This document shows positions 44,111 through 49,023 of a stretch of DNA of 49,023 nucleotides, piece by piece. Numbering within the stretch: position 1 is the stretch's first letter; each line of letters begins with the position of its first letter. The notes under the pieces were generated by a model. That model searched no databases. It was not told the origin of the DNA and saw nothing but the letters and a program-made list of their open reading frames with translations. The DNA is from Bimuria novae-zelandiae CBS 107.79 (lineage: Eukaryota; Ascomycota; Dothideomycetes; Pleosporales; Didymosphaeriaceae): NCBI GenBank assembly GCA_010015655.1, contig ML976705.1, positions 490,982-540,004 on the forward strand, given 5' to 3'. The position numbers and the translations under genes were made by a program.

Positions 44111-45066
44111 CGCGGCAGTATAGTATCTCAATGCACCGAATAATGCTATGACCGGTTCTGATGGTATCGAAAAGTCTTGCTAAGGCGTTGTGGTTTCAAC
44201 TAACACTTCGCTCGAAGAATGGTGACGTTGGACAAAGCTGTAAAGAGCCCATGCCATAATCTTTATGACAATCGCCCGTGCCTCAAGTCAGTAGAGCCCT
44301 CAGTTGCATTCTTGATAATCAATGCATCTGCAAGTATGATCGAGCCGAGTTTGTCCTGGATACGTAAATTTGGCGGTCGTGAGGGCTAGATATGATGTTG
44401 CTGTGCCGCAGGATAAATTGGATTGTCAGAAACGCATTCTCAGCACTACTGCAGCTTCGCGGCGTGGTCTTGACCCGTCACCTTTTCATACTTCTCTTCA
44501 TCGTAGCTCCACTAAATGCGATTTTTTTTTATAACTTGAACCATTAACTTGTTGCTCCATTTGAAACGGGAATTACCCCAAGACTAGGGGAAATAGTCAG
44601 AAAGGTCCAATGGTGTGGCTTTGCAACAAGGTACTTTTTATGAACCAGAAAATTCGGTCGTACGACGTCCACAACGGTATGTATCTCGATGTAAAGGCGC
44701 AGCATTCAGGGGCTGATCCATGCATTTGGTGCGGAACCGCTGTGGACCCCTTCCATACATATGCGTACCTGGGCATTGGATCTCAACACGTCCAACGTCC
44801 AAGACACAGCGCGAACACGGAACGGATGCTCTAGTAGCGTGCTGAGGGGTTGCTATTTCCAATGGCAGTAGACACTTGGGAGTATTGACGCCCCTGGATT
44901 CGGGCTGGGGCAGATGGGGCACCACGACTCCCATCGGGGTCTCGAACCGTCTACCTGTCAATCATGCACCAGTAGCGGTGGGAAACTGCTAACGCATCAC
45001 AGCGCAAGTGTATCTACTGAAAGTTGAACACTTTTTGATATTCAACTAGGACACTTCACTAACCCT
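44111..45066. other. Intergenic, no gene seen
   Basis: About 950 nt between the P450 promoter and the 3' end of the M13 peptidase gene, both on the minus strand. A run of ten T lies at 44522-44531. A tRNA-like word near 44940 was considered and rejected. Confidence 0.45.
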
Positions 45067-47456
45067 CTACCACAACTCGCAAGTTGGCTCCTTGCTGGGA
45101 CAGTTAAAAGCCTTCTTAAACCCCCTTTGGTTCGCAACAGTACCCAAAATGCGCACATTAGGCGGCGAGTGGGGATCGGAGTAAATCCTGCGTACAGCCT
45201 CAGCAGGCCTCCTCTTTCCGCACCAGACGCCACCGAAAGAGAGGTAGAAGAGCTGTTCACGGGTGTACTCCTCAAGTCCAGGAAGGAGCTGGTTGGGCTC
45301 GGCATCGTTCCTCTTCTGCCAGGCGGTGAAAGCGGCTGAAAGACCACCAGTGTCGGCGACATTCTCACCCTGGGTGAGTTCGCCGTTGATGTGGAGCTCC
45401 TCGCCCGCAGGTGTGGTGATGCTGTACTCCGAGAACTGCTTGATGAAGCATTGCGTCTTGTTCTCGAAGGCGGCCAAAGTAGCATTGTCCCACCAGTCCC
45501 TGTACGCACCATTCTCGTCGTAGTGAGAGCCGGAACTGTCGAAAGCGTGTGTGAGTTCGTGACCGGCGACGGCTCCAAACGCACCGTAAGAGATGTATTC
45601 GGGAAGGTCGAGGTTGAAGAGAGGTTGCTGCATGATACCGGCAGGGAAGGCGATCTCATTAGCGGGAGGGTTGAAGTAGGCGTTGACAGTAGGAGCAGTC
45701 ATGAGCCACCTGTCTTTGTCGGTTGGGTGGTTCAAGCCGGCCCACGATCCGGAAAGTGAAAAGTTTTTATATGCGAGGCCGTTTTCAAACCAAGAGTCCG
45801 TCACGTTCAAGGTCGCGTAGAAGTCAGCCAGGGCCTTGGGGTCCTGAACGTTGGGAGAGACGTCGGGGTAACCGATCTTCTCGACCATGTTCAAAACCTT
45901 CTGAACGGCCAGGTCCTTCACCTCGTCACTCATCCATTCATACGTCTTCAGCTTGGCCTCGAAAACATTCTCAATGTCCGTGATGATACGCTCGCCGAAA
46001 GTCTTGGCTTCGGGGCTGAAAGCTTCGCGAACAAAGAAGGCGCTCTCAATCCATGGCAGGTTGGTGTCTACATCAGTGAAGCATGTTCTCCAGCGCTCGG
46101 CAACCGCCTCGGGATCTTTTCCTTGCAGCTCGTTCTGAAGACGGCGGTAAGGAGCGCTGACATTATTGGAGAGACGCGTGGCCCAGGTCTGGATCAGTAC
46201 CCACTCCAAGTAAGCGTCAACTGTCGCGCTTGTGGTGTTGCTGAGAACGGACGAAACCTTCGGGAAGTAATCAGGCGTGTACACGATGACGTCGCCAATG
46301 GTGTAGTCGCTTGGAGCAAACGCCTTAATCAGACGAGAAAAGGAGATCTGGGGAAGCAGAGCATCGGCTTCAGCAATGGGAGTGGGGTTATAGTAGTATT
46401 CGACGTTGCCCGACTGCGCAGCGCTTGGGAGAGCATCGGCAAGTGCCTTCTCCATGGCAACGATATTGCCAGCGAGCTTCTCGTTGGTCTCGTGCTTGTT
46501 CTCTCCGTAGAGGTTGTCAAACATGCCAACGATAGCAGTGGTGTAGTTGGCAATGGCCGCATCATCGCTGTAGTACTCTTTGGCATCTAGTCCGAGCAAA
46601 CCACTGCTAAGAGCAACGGTAGTGAGGTTGGGGTTCTTGTCATCCGTGGTCACTGCTGCTTGCACGAGGCCACTTCCGCCGTATCTCTGGACCCAGATGA
46701 GTTTATCAGTGAGATCGAGAGCTGTCTCATTACTGGTCTCATTGCTGGAAGAAAGCCCATCAAAAGCTTTCAAAATGTCTTGAAGAGGCTTGGCGCCGGC
46801 TGCTTCAATAGCCTCAACATCCATGCATGAATCATAGGCTGCAATCATCTTTTCAAAGTTTTGCTTGTCGAGGTCGTCGGCATCGCCAGTAGCATACGTG
46901 CTGTTGATAGTGGTGTTGGATGGGTATGGTGACTCCAGGATCGTCCTCATCAGCGCAGTGTTGACATCGGACATGATCGACAAGACACCAATGTCTGCAG
47001 TATTGGTCAGCTTACACGCTCTTAGAGTCACTGACAGTCTGAACTTACTTGACTGATCGGCACGGAAGTCGTGTGTAGCCCACCAGTTAGCACACGTGTA
47101 GGTGGCAAAGTCGGTACACGGATCAACATCCGTATAGTTTTTGGCGCGACCAGCAATGATGGAATCGGCAAAGGACTTGCAAGCCTCAGTTTCGCAGACG
47201 TCTTCATCTTGCCGGCGGACAGATCGGGGGGACGACCAGTCCCCTACGAAAGGCGGCGGCCTTCCATAGGCGTGTATGCCACGCTTGTAAACGCCATTGA
47301 CTGGCATAGTGGTCAGTCCAATGGCACGGTTAAAGATTCATGATACATACGGGGGCTCTGATTCACGGGCGACGCGACGACGCTGCTGAGCAGGGCAACG
47401 GATGCTACCAAAAGCTTCCGGCTAGACAACGAGGACGAGGACCCGTTGTAGACCAT
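45067..47456 (-). CDS. M13 (neprilysin-type) zinc metallopeptidase, secreted or membrane-anchored
   Basis: M13 peptidases cleave short peptides outside the cell. Exons 47351-47456, 47049-47300 and 45067-46994 (introns 50 and 54 nt; the second is in frame and easily missed) give 761 residues. A short cytoplasmic stretch and hydrophobic segment KLLVASVALLSSVVA form a signal or anchor. The N-terminal domain has CETEACKSFADSI and DPCTDFATYTCANWW. The catalytic site is HELTH at about 598-602, the third ligand is in GENVADTGGL, and the C-terminus has SDPHSPPNVRILGTV with the substrate Arg, then FNCP and CELW as in the family. A TATAAAAT box lies about 80 nt upstream of the ATG. Confidence 0.94.
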
Positions 47457-47536
47457 GTTGGCGGTACACTTGAACTGTTGTCCTTGGTATAGGGCACCAG
47501 ATGACCGGTACTCTCAAGACCGACAGCGGCCGAGGT

Positions 47537-47544
47537 CATTTTAT
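47537..47544 (-). promoter_or_regulatory. TATA box of the M13 peptidase gene
   Basis: Reads TATAAAAT on the minus strand, 81 nt before the ATG, a usual distance in fungi. Confidence 0.6.
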
Positions 47545-48457
47545 ACCTGTGATATTCGGGTTCGGCCACGGACAGACCACGTCAAGGACCATGGTTCCAG
47601 GAACCGTGGGACAAGCCGGATGCGCCTAGCGTGGTGGCCTGGCGTAGGAACATATGGGTCCCCAGGTGGCGACCAGATGATGGTAGGGATGGAATGCTGT
47701 GTAAAGATGCTGCCAAGACAGCACTAAAACATGTCGGGAAGGAGTCGCAGATATAAGGAAGGTGCCAAGTTGCCGCCAAGGGTGATTTTCGTGTCTCGGC
47801 GGCCGTTTACACGATGATGAGCATATCGCCTCGGCACGCTCTCCATGAAGCAGGTCGGCGGAACGACATCAAAGCAAACAGCCACTCTTGGCCGCGTTTT
47901 GGTACCGGTGCCGCGGCCATGCTGGCGACTTTGCTCCCACGGAGGACGGTTCTCTGCCCGCCATCCTGGCCGCTGGGGACCGGATAAACTGAATGCTTTG
48001 ACACACCCCGGAAAGGAGAAAGGGCGGGGAACATGGGCGTACCGTGCAGTGAGCCCTAGCGGCCGACTTGCCTCCAGCACAAGGCACACGGTGGTTCTGC
48101 GGGGAAAGCAAGCGTCAGCTATTTCGATCGCTCATTTGCAAGTATTCACATATAAAGAAGACACGGCTGACGCCAACACAGAGCATCTCAATGCCGTGGC
48201 GTTTGCGTGTTCCAACCGTCGTGACTTCTCGCTTGTACCGAAACTTCGGGTTTTATTCCTGTATTGGATTCCTTATTTACGGCCGTTAGCATAGCTGACT
48301 AAGCACGGGTACAGGCAGTACAAGGGGGTAAGCTCACAGGATACAGGCCAGCCGACTGGTGGGGTCCAAGCGCCCTTGTGCCAAGCAGTTGGCTTGGCCC
48401 AGCAACCTAAGCGATAGGTCGGCTAAGCTTAACTAATAAAAAATTTTTAACGTGTTT
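47545..48457. other. Intergenic, no gene seen
   Basis: Upstream region of the peptidase gene running to the edge of the transposon. Overlapping open frames on both strands have no family resemblance. Confidence 0.45.
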
Positions 48458-48491
48458 CACCAGTCATTGAGCCACACCAGTCACTGAGCCA
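48458..48491 (+). repeat. Two 17-nt subterminal direct repeats
   Basis: CACCAGTCATTGAGCCA and CACCAGTCACTGAGCCA follow each other directly (16 of 17 identical), 41 nt before the transposase ATG. Such repeats are usual near the ends of pogo/Fot-type elements and may bind transposase. Confidence 0.7.
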
Positions 48492-48531
48492 CCCCACCAA
48501 GATCGCGACGCGTCTCTACACAACACCCACG

Positions 48532-49023
48532 ATGCCCACCACACAACGCACCCGCCAGCTTGAAAAGGAAGCCAGGCTAGCTCTATCGACCCATGCGATT
48601 TAGATAAGACAGGTTTCTAGCTACCGAAACGCTGCAAGGCTCTATGATATCGATCGATCTACCCTACGTCGACGTGTCAACGGTCACCTACCTCGGGCCG
48701 TTGCTAACGCCCAGAAACGAAAGCTACATCCTACAGAGGAGCAGGCTCTAGTAGAGTGGATACTAGACCTCAACCGACGTGGATTTCCACCTTACATCAT
48801 CGACGTACGTAGGATGGCCGACCATCTACTCGCTGCGCGCGGCCAGATCCCTGCCCCACAGCCAGTGGGTAAGAACTGGGTATCACGCTTCATCAAGGCT
48901 CAGCCAGAGCTACAGACCAAGTGGACTAGGAGCTTCCACAGTCAGCGCGCGCTCTGTGAGGATCCTGTTAAGATCTCTGCCTGGTACAAGCTTGTGGAGG
49001 AGACGCGACAGACATACGGCATA
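48532..49023 (+). pseudogene. Fot1/pogo-like (CENP-B type) transposase, N-terminal part with a nonsense codon
   Basis: The frame from ATG 48532 encodes TQRTRQLEKEARLAL and runs to the window edge. A TAG at 48601-48603 interrupts it after 23 codons. The rest is unbroken: SSYRNAARLYDIDRSTLRRR is the Psq-type helix-turn-helix, and LHPTEEQALVEWILDLNRRG and GKNWVSRFIKAQPELQ form the CENP-B-type DNA-binding domain. The DDE catalytic domain would lie beyond the window. The element is probably non-autonomous or dead unless a downstream start is used. Confidence 0.85.

Noticed and set aside
44930..44965. tRNA-like B-box word (GGTTCGAGACC) on the minus strand
   Set aside because: The flanking bases do not form a T-arm stem and no acceptor, D or anticodon arm can be drawn.

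Overview
The window is nuclear DNA of a filamentous ascomycete (Pezizomycotina). Supporting features are genes with many 46-60 nt GT-AG introns carrying CTAAC/CTAAT-type branch points, a HET-domain gene, a Zn2Cys6 regulator, a 2EXR-type (LPxE[LI]Rxx[IV]) family, a DUF3602 protein, and a pogo/Fot1-like transposase. Dothideomycetes is my best guess for the class, from general feel only. Exon boundaries were deduced by eye from frame continuity and splice signals.

Layout. 1-2.9 kb: a HET-domain pseudogene. 2.9-7 kb: a Rad53/Chk2-type checkpoint kinase with four ACGCGT boxes in its promoter. 7.4-13 kb: a housekeeping block with a Yos9/OS-9 ER lectin ending in KDEL, a cytidine deaminase, an SDR that has lost its YxxxK pair, and Jac1 on the opposite strand. 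13.2-16 kb: a 231-bp MITE-like element and a decayed 2EXR-motif gene. 16.4-20 kb: a small ABM-domain protein, an aspartic protease with an in-frame stop, and an AlkB-like dioxygenase. 21.4-24.2 kb: a Zn2Cys6 regulator. 25-25.6 kb: a small unknown protein. 25.6-28.3 kb: a long gene-free stretch with a promoter-like start and strand-biased ATGTG motifs. 28.3-31.2 kb: two broken surface or secreted protein genes, one with a 22-nt homopolymer and one with a 40-bp inverted duplication. 31.5-36.7 kb: four minus-strand genes (methylthioribulose-1-P dehydratase, DUF3602, mitochondrial phosphate carrier, DUF1295 membrane protein). 37.8-40.3 kb: a secreted Ala/Gly/Gln-rich repeat protein. 40.9-44.1 kb: a 2EXR-type protein and a cytochrome P450. 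45-47.5 kb: an M13 metallopeptidase. 48.4 kb to the end: the start of a Fot1/pogo-like transposon with a nonsense codon.

The core genes (DNA-damage signalling and repair, ERAD, Fe-S assembly, methionine salvage, phosphate transport) are intact but do not form one pathway. They alternate with accessory genes (HET, 2EXR, secreted or surface proteins, protease, P450), of which five appear broken. The picture is ordinary core sequence interspersed with accessory islands in decay. I did not find a convincing new multi-gene system. The most unusual signals are the candidate long non-coding transcript at 25.8-28.2 kb, the foldback inside the surface-protein gene, the two-module repeat protein, and the catalytically altered SDR.
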